From positions 1,364,001 through 1,428,000 of the forward strand of contig JADNRZ010000008.1 of the NCBI GenBank assembly GCA_015501605.1: 64,000 nucleotides of DNA, read 5' to 3'. Each line of letters begins with the position of its first letter. Position 1 is the stretch's first letter. Made by a program: the position numbers and the translations under genes. This document shows positions 22,593 through 33,995 of the stretch, one piece after another. Source of the stretch: Panaeolus papilionaceus (taxonomy: Eukaryota > Basidiomycota > Agaricomycetes > Agaricales). The notes below the pieces were generated by a model. It saw nothing but the letters and a program-made list of their open reading frames with translations. It did not search any database and was not told the DNA's origin.

Positions 22593-24218
22593 TTAAATTT
22601 TTAGAATAGGCGGAGAATACTCAGCTCCGCCTATAACGTTGATATTTCCTTCGATCTCGCGACTTTCTGACCAAAACGAAGAGCCATACACCATTCTATC
22701 ATCACTGATAGAGGATATCGACAGCTTTCTTTCAATATTTTGGCCGCTTGGATCTGATATATCAGGATTGACAAACACCAATGGCAAAACTTGTTTCCCC
22801 TGCACGTTGAATTTACCCTGGAAGGCGGGATCCAACGACACTGATATGGAACCAGTCTCACTGGCCGCGTTGAAGCGAAGTGTGGAGTCTACTGGTTGAG
22901 CGCCGAATTTGACAGACAATCTTCCATGAGTTGTCAATGTGCTGACACGAAAGTCGCCGCCAGAGCCTGTATCGGATGTTAAGGAAAGCTCAGTTTGGAT
23001 GTTGCTGGGATCAGTTAGGGGTCAGTTAGCAGCTTGCACACTCCACTAGCGTAGCATCGGACCATACCTGTTTGTTGTAAGAATCTCGATCTTCGGGGTG
23101 GTCAGCGCAGAGGCCAAGGCGCCTACGCGAACATTGACGGTGCCACTTTCAGAATTTATAGAGAGAAGGTTCGTAGTGTTGAAGGTCCCGATGATTGACC
23201 CGTAAGTCGTATTAACAACGGTGGTGTTGAAAGACAGTCCCTATCATTTTGTTTTCAGCACATATCCACGTCATCAATGTGTATAGCAAGACCTACATTC
23301 ACATGAATTGGCGAGATAAAACTCTGCAAGTTGACTGTGTCGATGGCATAGTTCGGTAGGACTTGAATTACTTGAGACATCATAGGCAAATCTGTCTCAA
23401 GCTTTTTGATAACACGCTGAGAGCCAATGCTCGGAAGGGTGACGTCAATACGAAACACCAGTTGAGCAGTCCATGGCAAGTCAGTCTTCAAATGAGGGGT
23501 CTAGTGGCGAATTAGCAAAGGAACAACACTAAGCCAGTATACAAACTTGACATACAAAGACGCCTAGACCATGGCCCTCTCCGGCATGGTTGACTTCACA
23601 GACCTTGGCTAGATCTCTGTCCTGCTCAGAGCGATAGCGAGCCGAAATCGTAACCTGAACTTGGTCCCCTTTCAATTCACTGTCAGTTTTGAGGGTGAAC
23701 TGACCAGCTGATAGGTTGCCACGCGACAAAAAGAATAGGGAATCGGAATCCAATGGAAGGGTGTACAGAGCACTTGCAGTGTACGGGTAAACCCTTGAAG
23801 CATTAGATGCAGCGGTGGACCAGTCTTTGATTTCAGAGCAGTGCAGCAGATTCAGATCACTTGGCACGGTCTCATAGTCCTCAAAGTGGACATTCTGGGG
23901 CTGCAGATTGCGTCAGTATGTTTGCACTATCAGGAAACTGAAACTCACCTGTGGCTTGCTAACAAACGGTTGGTAGCTCTTTTTACCAAGGAAGCCAACC
24001 ACACCAACGCTGACAAGAGCTGCTGCGACTAGCAGAGATCTGCCAATACGGTACTTGGGACGGCGACTGGGGTGCATTAAAGCACCTCTAGGCAGACCCG
24101 ACTCAACGGAGGCACTGCAAGACGAACTTGCCCTAGACCTCTCTGATGACTGCCATGGGTCTGGATTGCTTCGCTTTTCATCGGAATGAGTCAACGATGG
24201 CATTTGATACGACGACAA
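22593..24218 (-). CDS. Single-pass membrane protein, DUF7330-type (copy 2)
   Basis: Start near 24218 (or the internal Met five codons on). The N-terminus is Ser/Pro/Arg rich, then a membrane helix (SLLVAAALVSVGVVGFLG). After an intron comes an exon at about 23870-23560 with LPLDSDSLFFLSRGNLSAG and VCEVNHAGEGHGLGVFV. An exon at about 23490-23290 carries VTLPSIGSQRVIKKLETDLP, and the last exon (to 22593) has SVSLDPAFQGKFNV and DPSGQNIERKLSI. Order and spacing match copy 1. Five or more exons are implied; the boundary near 23000-23230 is not fixed by eye. Confidence 0.65.
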
Positions 24219-24512
24219 TGGGTGAAGGTAGGGAAAGAAAAGGGATACATGTCCAAGAGGTCATCCTCTTTGTGATAAAGATCCTGGTCGCTAAGTCGGT
24301 TTTATTTATCTTGGTGGGCGATGAATTGTATGAATTAGTTGTGATGGAGCCGTAAGCAAATGTCCAATCGATCCTTACATACAAACTCAGGCTCAAGTCC
24401 GCAGCCTGTCCTGGCTACCCACAAGCTCATGACTGATGGCTTCGTCGCTGGTTCATCCCCACATACCTGCAGGACATTGAAGCAAACCTAAGAGTGTAGA
24501 CCGTTAGAAATA
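24219..24512. other. Intergenic, upstream of DUF7330-type copy 2
   Basis: Nothing recognised. An AT-rich run lies near 24290-24330. Confidence 0.4.
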
Positions 24513-24975
24513 CTAGTACATAGACGGGAAAGACAACTCAAAGTAAAAGTTATTTTGGTATCTTTGAAACAGTGGTTGAAACAACACCGTATTGATTCCA
24601 CTGCCACATCCGAGTTCCACGGCATCTGCGCTGTAACCAAAGGTGTTCTCATACCCAGCCTCAGCATTGCGGCTACATACTGCGGCGCAACTTTGAGTCG
24701 TGATTGAATGCTGAATCTAAACTGAGGATATGCTAAATGAATGCAACGCTTTCTGCGTGTAAGCATGATATTTTCATTCACAATAGAATCTATGGCGACT
24801 TCGTAAGCGGACTGGGTGAAGTATGAGTTAGGAGATGGACTTACAACCATATATAATTTTTGATAGTTGGCTACAGATTGTATTAGCCTTCTCTCATGCA
24901 GCAGCTTGGAAGTAGACAAGTTCAACACCCACGGCAACGACTTTCCCAATTCCTCAGATGGAGCAGACAAGCAAG
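24513..24975 (-). pseudogene. Coding-like remnant of unknown family
   Basis: A minus-strand frame at 24716-24513 reads SCAAVCSRNAEAGYENTFGY and continues with ADAVELGCGSGINTVLFQPL to a stop. It follows a good acceptor (CCTCAGTTTAG). Upstream, 24970-24840 keeps another open frame (LPWVLNLSTSKLLHERRL). The pieces look like exons of one protein but the full structure and family are not clear. Confidence 0.3.
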
Positions 24976-25033
24976 CAACAACAACGCGTCAACGCGTCAC
25001 GCAAACCCCTATTTTGCACCCTCATTCCACATT

Positions 25034-25787
25034 CAGGTTTGATCCTCGACAATACGCTGAAATTTACTCGCAAAAAATTGTTAAAGATGGCGCATAGAGT
25101 ACGAAGGGGGATATAATAAATAAGGAAAAAGATTGAACACATAAATTTGAAGAGGCTTGAGCGAATTGGATGACCGTTGTCAGAGCAAGATGATATTCTG
25201 ATTACCTGTATATTAAAGTGGTCTGTCTCAGCAAATGGTAGAAATTTCTCGCTAAAAGCGTAACTAGTCAGTTAACGACATGGCTACTCGTGCGAAGCGC
25301 ATGCCACTGAGTCCACAAATGAGGGCCCAAACACGATTCACGAGTGACCGGCTCGAAGTGCGCGACCTGATCACTCAACGAGGTCTCGTTAACCAAAAAC
25401 GAGTCGAAGGATTTATCGTTCCGTGGTGTAACAACATATGTGTTGTGTAACCACGATTGGACGTTGGAGGCGGATTGCAGTATAACCGTATGGTAGATAA
25501 CCCGAGGGTCAAGGCAACATCACGACCGCCGGAAAATGATAAACTTCAAGCTCAAAACGCAACATCAAGCCTTGAATTCGTCGAAACAATCCTAACTTGC
25601 CCGTATCCTTCATGATCTTGCTGCCAAGCCGTTGAACCACTCAAGTGGTCGTCAGACCGCTGTGATTGGAATGTCCTCCATCGATGCCTTCCACTGGGGT
25701 CGTCGATGGTCGGGTCATTCCATACGTTTACACTCCCACCGCGAATGTCAAAGCTACCCTCGTAGGCTGGGTAGAACTTTACAGCGC
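25034..25787. repeat. Segmental duplication, copy A (partner 31045-31825)
   Basis: About 750 bases that match 31045-31825 in the same orientation at high similarity, with small indels. They include the tail end of a DUF7330-type last exon and its downstream sequence. Similarity stops abruptly near 25787, inside the coding part. Confidence 0.8.
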
Positions 25788-25788
25788 G
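25552..25788 (-). pseudogene. Fragment of a DUF7330-type gene (last-exon tail only)
   Basis: About 78 codons (AYEGSFDIRGGSVNVWND onward, then DDHLSGSTAWQQDHEGYGQV to LDVAF) nearly identical to the last exon at 31593-31830. Upstream of 25788 the frame runs into unrelated sequence, so the membrane helix and all earlier exons are missing. It is a duplicated end fragment, not a gene. Confidence 0.75.
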
Positions 25789-26198
25789 ACAGTCGTCATA
25801 TGTTGTGTGGTTGATCTGGCACGTTGTTGCAACCTGGTAGAGTTTGTTATTATGAATAAGGATAGAGTTTCTGTCGTCATCGTCGAAACGACGATTAAGA
25901 CGGCGCCCCAACAGATGGTCTTTAAGTTTCCGCAGAAAGCCTCAAATTGAATTAGTTGGAAAGCCCACAGATCATTTCGAGCACCTACTTTATACGCCGG
26001 GTCACCGCGATTTAATTTGACCGAGTTTGTTCTGTCGATGGCAGAGTTATGGTGTCTACTGCGCAGGGCTCTTGGGTGGAGCAAGTTGAGGTGTCGGAGA
26101 TTAAATATTTTAACTCCGAGAATCCCAGGGAAAAATGACCAGTGTCGTCACACCCTGGGTTTAACTTGAATTCTCCCCTTTCCTAGCCTTTAAGTATT
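25789..26198. other. Intergenic, upstream of the RRM gene
   Basis: No gene seen. It holds the promoter of the RNA-binding protein and has a pyrimidine-rich stretch just before its start (26171-26190). Confidence 0.45.
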
Positions 26199-28798
26199 AT
26201 GGATATCGATATGAAGAACAAGGATGACCACGATGATGGCAAGGGTATTATTGCACCAAGCCACAATGGTAGCACTCGCGACTACGACCGCGACAAAGAC
26301 AGGGACAACAGGGATCGTGACTATGACCGGGATAGGGATAGGCGGGACCGCGACAAGAGCGACCGTGGAGACAGGCGAGATTCGGGTATGGCTTCAGGTT
26401 TTACATAGAGTGTTAAATTGAACCTGAATATCTGGTTAAAGGACGCCCACGTCGTTTGAATGATCACTGGGAACCTGATAGGCGTGATGTGAGCATCCAA
26501 TTTATACCCTGAATTTCATCCATTTTTCAACAACATTCTAAAATATGGTCCTACAGCGTCGAAGGAGATCTAGGTCAAGGTCGCGCTCTCGTTCTAGGAG
26601 ACGCTCAGCATCGCCACGTCGTAGGCGCCGCTCTCGTTCACCTCGCTCTCGCTCGCGTTCAAGGTCGCGAAGCAGGTCCCGTAGCAGGGATCGTAAACCT
26701 GCTGACAACTTTTCTCGTTCATTGGGAGGTCCAATGAACGCTGACCATGAAGAAGCCGTCGAATTCGCAAAAATCAGCAAGCGCGAAAACCGAGTCTACG
26801 TTGGAAATCTCAGTTACGATGTCAAGTATCGTGATTTGATGGAATTCATGAGGGGAGGTGGGTGGGGGAATATTCAGCCCTTTTTGTTGTGTTCTTCTTG
26901 GTTAGCTTGGTTAGAGGTTTTGGTGCTGTGTAGGGTTTTTTCCCCGGAGAAGTGTGTTGAGGGCATCTCAAGGGGAAGAAGGGCATAGTGCGGTCATGGA
27001 ACATGACGTGTTGACAATGTCGCCCTATTGCGTTGCTCGTTTGCATTCTGTCTGTGGACCAGATTTTTTCTTCTTTTGACAGGCCCTCTCCGATGAACTG
27101 GAGCTGATGAAGCATATGGGGAGGATGAGTTGGCTGTGGATTAGAGTTGCAGTTTTTTTTTTGGCTTTTTTGTTTGACGGAATTGGTCGAGTCGAGAGGA
27201 TATTGATGGGAGTTTTGGTTGGCAGCTGGTGAGGTTCTCTTCGCCGAAGTTCTCGTCACACCAACAGGCGTATCCAAGGGTTGCGGGTGCGTCATTACCA
27301 TCCTTGAACCCATTCCAAGACTAAAGTTTTTATTCAACTTCCAGAATCGTCGAATTTGCTTCTCAAGAAGACGCCCAGCGCTCTATTCGCGAATTATCAG
27401 AGCAACCGCTTTTGGGACGCCCTGTATTTATCCGCGAGGTGTGCAGATACTACATGAAGAGCGATGTCATTGATGATTTATTTTGGTGATCAGGATCGTG
27501 AAAATGAGGCAAGGTTCGGTGCTACTCCTGTACCTGGAAAGATTGGTATGGCTATGGCTGGTCAAGGCTTGAATGCTGCACCACCTCCCCGCCCCCCTTC
27601 CCACAACTTTTTCGGCAGTCAGCAAAACCCTGGAAACCAACTTTATGTTGGGAATGTGCGTCTCCCATATCTTTCTGCTCTTCGTTGATCTGATGTGTAA
27701 TTCTGCGTAGCTACCTTACCAAGCTGGGTGGCAGGATTTGAAGGACCTGTTCCGAGCTGCGGGGAACATCATCCGCGCCGATATTAACATCGGTGCTGAC
27801 GGTCGTCCCAAGGGCTCTGGGACAGTTGTCTTTGAAACTGCGAAGGACGCCCAACAAGCAATCAGTGCGCCGTTATGACTTTCGTTTCCAGAATCTAACT
27901 CATATTTCTTTAGGCATGTATCACGGCTTTGATTGGTATGGGAGGACGCTGGAAGTTCGGGAGGTACATACCTTTTTGTTTGATGGTGTCCTAGCAATGT
28001 GTTAACGTTTTCAACCAACTTGTAGGACCGTTTCGCAGGACTGTCTGGTCCGGGATTCCGTGGTGGATTCCGTGGTGCTCCTCGTGGACTTGGACGAGGT
28101 GGTTTGCGTGGCGGTCTGAGGGGTGGATTCCGTGGTGGATTCCAAGGTGGAGGCAGGGACTTTTCTAATCAAGACATATATGCCGATTATTCGGGACCTG
28201 ATCAAGCTCCAGGTGGACTGAGGTCCGATAACTTCAATAGTGCACCTGCTCCTTATGCTGGTGGTGGTGGTGGTGGTGGAGGAGGAGGAGGATTTGGTGG
28301 TGGTCCTGGATATACTGAAGGAGAGCCGAGCCAGCAGATCATGGTTCGCAATGTGCGTCAATTTCATTTCATGTTCATATTTTTCATTCTCATGACTTTA
28401 TCAGTTGCCTTGGTCTACTGCCAACGAGGATCTGGTTGAGCTCTTTGAGACAACAGGCCAGGTTGAGTTGGCGGAAATCTTGTTTGAGGGAACTCGTTCC
28501 AAAGGATGTGGTGTCGTGCAGTTTGCTCAGATCCCTGAGGCGGAAACTGCCATCGGTAAGTATTCTATGATATCCTCATCGTCTTTCCTGTGAATTCATG
28601 TGTCATCTTTTTTTAGCCAAATTCCAAGGTTATGTCTATGGTGGTCGTCCTTTGGGTGCGTTCTCCTGCACTCTATCATTTATTTATTGCTTCCTAAATT
28701 ATTTTTTTTCAGATGTCCGTTTCAACGACCGCTGGCACACATTCACGCCATCATCTGCAAAGGGTGGACAAGTGGCACCCATGCAAGCCGATGCCTAA
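26199..28798 (+). CDS. SR/RGG-type RNA-binding protein with three RRMs (Gbp2/Hrb1-like)
   Basis: Twelve exons read cleanly: 26199-26385, 26442-26487, 26557-26857, 27226-27286, 27345-27438, 27494-27655, 27711-27864, 27914-27963, 28026-28352, 28405-28555, 28617-28655 and 28711-28798. Order: an Asp/Arg repeat N-terminus; an RS domain (RRRSRSRSRSRSRRRSASP); RRM1 (NRVYVGNLSYDVKYRDLMEF, GCGIVEFAS); RRM2 (NQLYVGNLPYQAGWQDLKDL, GSGTVVFET); an RGG/Gly-rich linker with a run of about ten Gly; and RRM3 (IMVRNLPWSTANEDLVELF, GCGVVQFAQ). The fold order matches yeast Gbp2/Hrb1, nuclear shuttling proteins that bind poly(A)+ RNA and monitor mRNA export. The RGG segment is a likely arginine-methylation target. 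Assignment to this subfamily is inference; the RRMs are certain. Confidence 0.92.
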
Positions 28799-29971
28799 TT
28801 CAACACAGACGTTGGCCACTCCCCTTGGAAACCCTCCTTACCCGTTGTTCGTTGTTCGATTAGCTTAGGCTTTATGTTGTGTCTCCCTCTTCGTGTATCA
28901 GTTTTTCCCACCTTTTTATATATCGCCAGAGGCTGTAACCTTTTGAAAATTGTGTTGAGGGAAGAGCTTTTCCCCGCTACCGTAGGTAGAGGATTGATAC
29001 GAAATTAGTGCGAAATTGCTGGAATTTGCAGGTGGCTGTACTATGAGTTTGAAACTTTCAAAGTCCGACCGACTCTGCAAACATTTTCATCTTCGATTCT
29101 CCCTCTAATTTTGTTCGTCCCTTCTTGTCTTTTACAGCCGCTATCTCTTCTTCGCGTTTTTTTTCCAGAAAATTTATTGCGAGCGAAGCGAGTAATTTCG
29201 ATTAACATGACGCACGAGATGGAGAGGGGTGAAATGCCCGGACAAACAAGTACAAATTGTCGGTCCGGAATTTGTCTGTCGGACTCGCCCACCTTCCTCC
29301 TGCCACTGGCGCCTATTTCTTCTTATTTTCTCTCACATTATAGCATACTCGGAGGGAGATTTACGTATAGAATGTAAGTAGCTGAAAAATTCCAACAGTT
29401 TTGACGGCAAATTGAGCATTATAGCGACACCGGCATTGCGTGTTGCAATCATGATCTTGATGAGCCTGATAAAGCCAACCGACAACGCTACTGAGCTTAA
29501 TCTTCAAGCCTTGCGGTCCTTTAGCGTATATAGTGCTTATATTTAGATCTCGTATCAGGGGGGCCCATAGTTTCCAAAATACCAGCGACAAGCATTGAGC
29601 AATAAGAGGTGGACTTGTGCATTCTCGGCTGTTGGTCGTAACATTGAAGCTTGGAGTGTCGACCGGTTTCGCTACTTCGGGACCCCTTGAGTATAGAATT
29701 TTGTTACAAGTATAGACCCTCAATTCATTGTCAGAGTCTGAAGATGGGAGACGGCAAGTATAGTATAATTGTAATATTAATTCATCGAATTTCCTCAACG
29801 CTTTTCAGCGATATTTGGTTGAATTTGCACGTAGATAGCGGGTAGTCTTTTTTGAATCAAGATTTTTTGAATCAGTTTGAATTTTACAACTCGGATTGAA
29901 GCGAGCTTTTCCCCCGCTTGCGAGCGGATGTATGTTTATTTCTTCGCTTTATACTTTGTCAATTATCCATA
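28799..29971. other. Intergenic, 1.2 kb
   Basis: The 3' end of the RRM gene, then sequence without convincing frames. A minus-strand frame at 29361-29798 has no recognisable motif. Confidence 0.45.
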
Positions 29972-30621
29972 ATGTCGCTTGTTCGTGTCATATTCACTTC
30001 CCTTAATGGTCTGTCGCTGGAAGCACTGTACAACGAGCACTCGCCATCGTCTTTCCTGTCTGCTGGTTTCGCCTCTGCTCATCATTTGCGTCGACGTGAT
30101 GGTACTTATCATCTCCCTGTCTCTATTCTCGTATCCTCTGGTTATTTTACAACCGAAGTTGCATTCCTATGCTCCGAAGATGTCTGGCACGATGTTTGTT
30201 TTGGTCGTGACTGGCACTCCCTTTGCCTAGAAGCTACGGCCTGTACTGAGATACCCTTGAGCTCTGGCCATTCCTTATGTGTTCAACATTCACAGGCAAC
30301 AAGTAAGTGTTTGTTTATCACCATAGTTACTTCAGATACTAACGATGTCCTTATTCCCCAGCTGTTCAACCCTCTTCTCCCTCGCTGTCTCATCCGCTCG
30401 CGGATGCTTGTCCCTCTACTCCCCAAAGCTCTACTGCGACAGTCGTCGCTTCACAGGAATATCTACATACCCCTACATTGTCTTCACATACTGTTTACTC
30501 TAATTCCATGTTTTTACCAAAAACAAATACTCCTGTTCAACCTTTAAGCCTGGAATTCATCCTGAAGAGTCTTGAACGTGCTCCCCGATCTGTTATTTCA
30601 CCCTCGTCATATGGCCTCTGA
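29972..30621 (+). CDS. Hypothetical protein, possibly retropepsin-like region
   Basis: Two exons (29972-about 30310, then about 30362-30621) joined by a GTAAGT..CCCCAG intron, giving roughly 200 aa. The middle reads TYHLPVSILVSSGYFTTEVA and ends with DVWHDVCFGRDW. That ending resembles the D(V)xLGRDW turn near the end of retroviral-type aspartic proteases found in fungal element-derived genes. No catalytic D-S/T-G triad is visible upstream. The C-terminal exon is Ser/Thr/Pro rich. I do not recognise a named family; the open two-exon structure argues for a real gene. Confidence 0.5.
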
Positions 30622-30716
30622 GTCGAAGATAAATCCAAACAGGTGAATCGGCGACTTTTTTTTAATTTGCCGCTCGTTTTTCAATTTAGTACATTACACA
30701 GCCAGTGAATCTAACG

Positions 30717-30862
30717 CTACTCGTCCGGAAATGTTTGTAATACATGTTTGAACACGTCTTTCACCAGTTCCTCTATTTCCTCAGCTGCGGGTTGCCTGAA
30801 TGGCATTGTGCTAGAATCAGTGTTGAGGCTCGTGATGTTAGCACCACAGTGGCAGAGACCCG
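30717..30862 (-). pseudogene. BTB-protein gene fragment (C-terminal tail only)
   Basis: About 47 codons (CHCGANITSLNTDSSTMPFR onward, ending FKHVLQTFPDE at 30717) align with the tail of the 15.2-kb BTB protein. No BTB domain lies upstream on this strand; the frame continues into unrelated residues. It abuts the duplicated segment at 31045. Confidence 0.75.
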
Positions 30863-31044
30863 AAGCCGAAGCGCGAGTCATGAATTGAAGCTGGGCGGGG
30901 TCGGAGATGTGTTTTGATTTTGTATATCGGTAGACATGCTGATAGGCGACCGTCTGACAGTAGAAGATCCTGCACTTGGGCATCGAGATGCGATCCTGAC
31001 TGGGAACCCGGCTTTGAGGTCCTCTCAAGCCCTTTCGGTTACCG

Positions 31045-31825
31045 TATTCAGGTTTGTTCCAGCACTACAATCGATAATACGCTGAAATTTACTGGCGAAA
31101 ATTGTTGAAGATGGCGCATAGAGTACAAAGGGGGGTATAATAAATAAGGAAAAAGATTGAACATCATAGCTTTAAAGAGGCTTGAGCGAATTCAATTCAA
31201 GTTGGATGACAGTTGTCAGAGCAAGATGATATTCTGATTACCTACATATTAAAGTGGATTAAAGTGGTCTTTCGCAATAAATGGTGGAAACTTGTTGCTA
31301 AAAGCATAACTAGTAAATTAACGACATGGCTACTCGTGCGAAGCGCATGCCACTGAGTCCACAAATGAGGACCCCAATCACGAGCGACCGGCTCGAAGTG
31401 AGCGCCCTGATCATCCAACCAGGTCTCATTGATCAAAAGATGAGCCGAAGGCTCTATAATTCCGTGGTATAACAACATATGTGCTGTTTAACCACGATTG
31501 GACTTTGGAGGCAGACTGCAGTATGACTGCATGGGAGGTAACCCGAGCGTCAAGGCAACATCACGATCGTCAGAAGATGATAAACTTTAAGCTCAAAACG
31601 CAACATCAAGCCTTGCATTCGTCGAAACAATCCTAACTTGCCCGTATCCTTCATGATCTTGCTGCCAAGCTGTTGAACCACTCAAGTGATCGTCAGACCG
31701 CTGCGACTGGAATGTCCTCCATCGATGCCTTCCACTGGGGTCGTCGATGGTCGGGTCATTCCATATGTTTACACTCCCACCGCGAATGTCAAAGCTACCC
31801 TCGTAGGCTGGGTGAAACTTTATAG
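31045..31825. repeat. Segmental duplication, copy B (partner 25034-25787)
   Basis: Same-orientation match to 25034-25787. In this copy the coding part continues into a complete DUF7330-type gene, so B looks like the source and A the derived fragment. Confidence 0.8.
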
Positions 31826-33235
31826 TGGCCTGGCTGTTGTTGATCATGGAGCTTACAAAGCTCAATTTTGAATCGAGCGGTTGGGCAGGGAATAGGACTT
31901 TGGAATCGCCGTGGTTTGCCGTCACGTTGATGTTAAATGCCCCACCTGCCATGGTGGCAGATACTAGGGTAAAATTGGCGTATAGGGATCTGAATTGAAG
32001 AGACCAGAAGATAAGAATGTCTTTCAGGGCAGAACTGTCACAGAAAAATCATACATACCGTCCCGAGGTCGATAAAACGACTTTTGGTGCTATTGACGAG
32101 GAGCTGGTTAATTCTGCATCAATGAACACGTCCGACTTTGAAGCGTTGAGTGCAGTGAGTCGGTAATATTGAATTTACCACTGACGCGAGCGTTGGTGGT
32201 GATGATAGAGACTCGCTCAGCAGACACGGCCTAGTATGAGTAGAAAAGAATTTAATTCAGCCTTCTTTGGGCCCAAAACCTCAATTTTTCCCGCACAAAC
32301 CTCAACATCAACATCGCTTTCAGAGCTTTGAAATTCCACCGCTTCAAAAATATACGTCGAAAGATCCCCAAAGTGTAAGGCTGACTTGTATAGATCTGCC
32401 TTCAACCCTTTAATGACGCGCTGGGAGCTGGAGCGGGGGAGCCAGACGATAATGCCAAATGAGAGTTGGGCCTCTAGAGGCAGTGCGGACGGAAACTGAG
32501 GAGACTGGAGTAACAAGAATTGGGTTATTACGAGTGTAAGAAGGAGAGAATACTCACGAATATCCCGACAACACTTTCTCCGTCATCATCCGCCCGGGCA
32601 ACCCTGCACACCCGACTGAGATCCCTCGCCCAATCATTGGTATAATTGACATAGACCCTAACAATTGCTCGAACTCCTCTCATATTAGAGTCAAGTAGGA
32701 CGCGGAGGGTGCCAGCTGACATTGTCCCCTTGGACAGGAAGAGCAGTGTATTGTCGTTCAAAGGAAGATCGAAAATAGTTTCTGCGCTGAACGGGGGAGT
32801 TCAGCCTTTTTTTCGGCGGATGATATTCATTCATCCATCAGTCGAGGTGCAATTTTGAAGGGATATGTTGTCCGGTATAGGGTGGCTTAAAACTGGACCT
32901 GGGTCTTTGTTGTTGCCATGGGTGAGAATTTGCACATCTGACAGAGAACCAGTTACGAAAAACATACCCAGCGTTCGTTGTTTCTTTTCCACCTGTCCCA
33001 GAGGTACAGTGCCTGAAAACCACCAAAAACGACCAAAATGACGGCTATTATCATGTGGTATACAATTCGAGCTCGCCAACGATGGCTTGAGACGAGTGGG
33101 ACATGTTCCTCCAGCGGAAGTCTGGTGTACACTCCACTATCCGATGTTGAACCGTAGTAGGGGGGAGAACTGTCATAGACAAGTCGGGCTTCAGATAACG
33201 ATGTTGGCCCTTTCGGGCTTTTTGGGCTTTCCTAG
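31593..33235 (-). CDS. Single-pass membrane protein, DUF7330-type (copy 3)
   Basis: A possible acceptor at about 33234 implies a short first exon further right that I could not place. The exon at about 33233-32975 encodes a cytosolic Pro/Ser/Tyr segment (SSPPYYGSTSDSGVYTRLPL) and a membrane helix (MIIAVILVVFGGFQAL). Later exons carry the shared blocks LPLNDNTLLFLSKGTMSAG with VCRVARADDDGESVVGIF (about 32790-32570), a segment with PRSSSQRVIKGLKADL (about 32500-32290), and the last exon with TIKFHPAYEGSFDIRGG and DPSGRHRWRTF ending at 31593. Function unknown; topology suggests a surface protein with a large outer beta domain. The stop, the last exon and the helix are firm; middle exon limits are approximate. 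Confidence 0.6.
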
Positions 33236-33455
33236 ACCATGAGACCCTCCGTTAGTATCATTTTAGAGTAGCTTTGATGACTCCCTGGCGAGCCTCAGGG
33301 ATTTTAGGCTCCAAGTGTTAAAGATGTTCTCCAAGTCTAGCAGTGAAGTCTGGATGGTAGTGTAAAGCGAACAGATATTAGAATCTGTCTGCAATCTGCC
33401 ACCATGATTGTCAGGCAGGCACTTTGGGGTGGCTGTGTGCTTAGTAAACTTGCCA

Positions 33456-33990
33456 TCATTTGAACCGTGAATATTTGAATGCCCACCCCCAGCAATTGTC
33501 GGATGGATATTTCGTCAAACTGTCAACTCTCAAGCCGAAGCCTGACTCATCCACAAGTAAGTCCGATCCGCGTGCTATCATCTCAAGTTGCATTCCTGAT
33601 TCCAACGTCACGCACATCACGATTTGATCACGACTAGCAAAGTTTAACGCAATGCGAATGCAGGTGGGTTCCAAGTCTACCCAGAGGTTAGCCAAAGTTT
33701 GAGGCACGTCTGAAATATTAATTCAATCCTCGAGCAATTTTTAAATTTCTCCGAGATGACCGTCGCGTCCTGCGCCCAGTGCAGACAGCTTCCTCTGATA
33801 CCAAAGCACCAAGTGCTCGAGAGCTGACACGCGGACGACACACGAAGACTGGGAAATTTAAAGTTTGAATTGTAATATGAACGTCCCCCTCCAGTTGAGG
33901 TGGCCCAAACTGCAAGTACACATAACCGGCATGAATTAAGAGAGGTGGCATTGACATCTTACGCGGATTTGCATAAGAAAGTGATGCCAA
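33456..33990 (-). CDS. Hypothetical protein, two possible exons
   Basis: Two protein-like minus-strand frames. One starts at 33990 (LLIHAGYVYLQFGPPQLEGD). The other, at about 33712-33456, contains LEPTCIRIALNFASRDQIVM and follows an acceptor-like ATTTCAG. The start at 33990 is only a few bases past the stop of the GTPase gene, which is tight for independent fungal genes. The real start or exon chain may therefore differ. Confidence 0.3.
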
Positions 33991-33995
33991 AGTAG

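Noticed and set aside
26846..27337. 163-codon minus-strand frame
   Set aside because: It overlaps introns and exons of the RRM gene on the other strand and has no recognisable domain.
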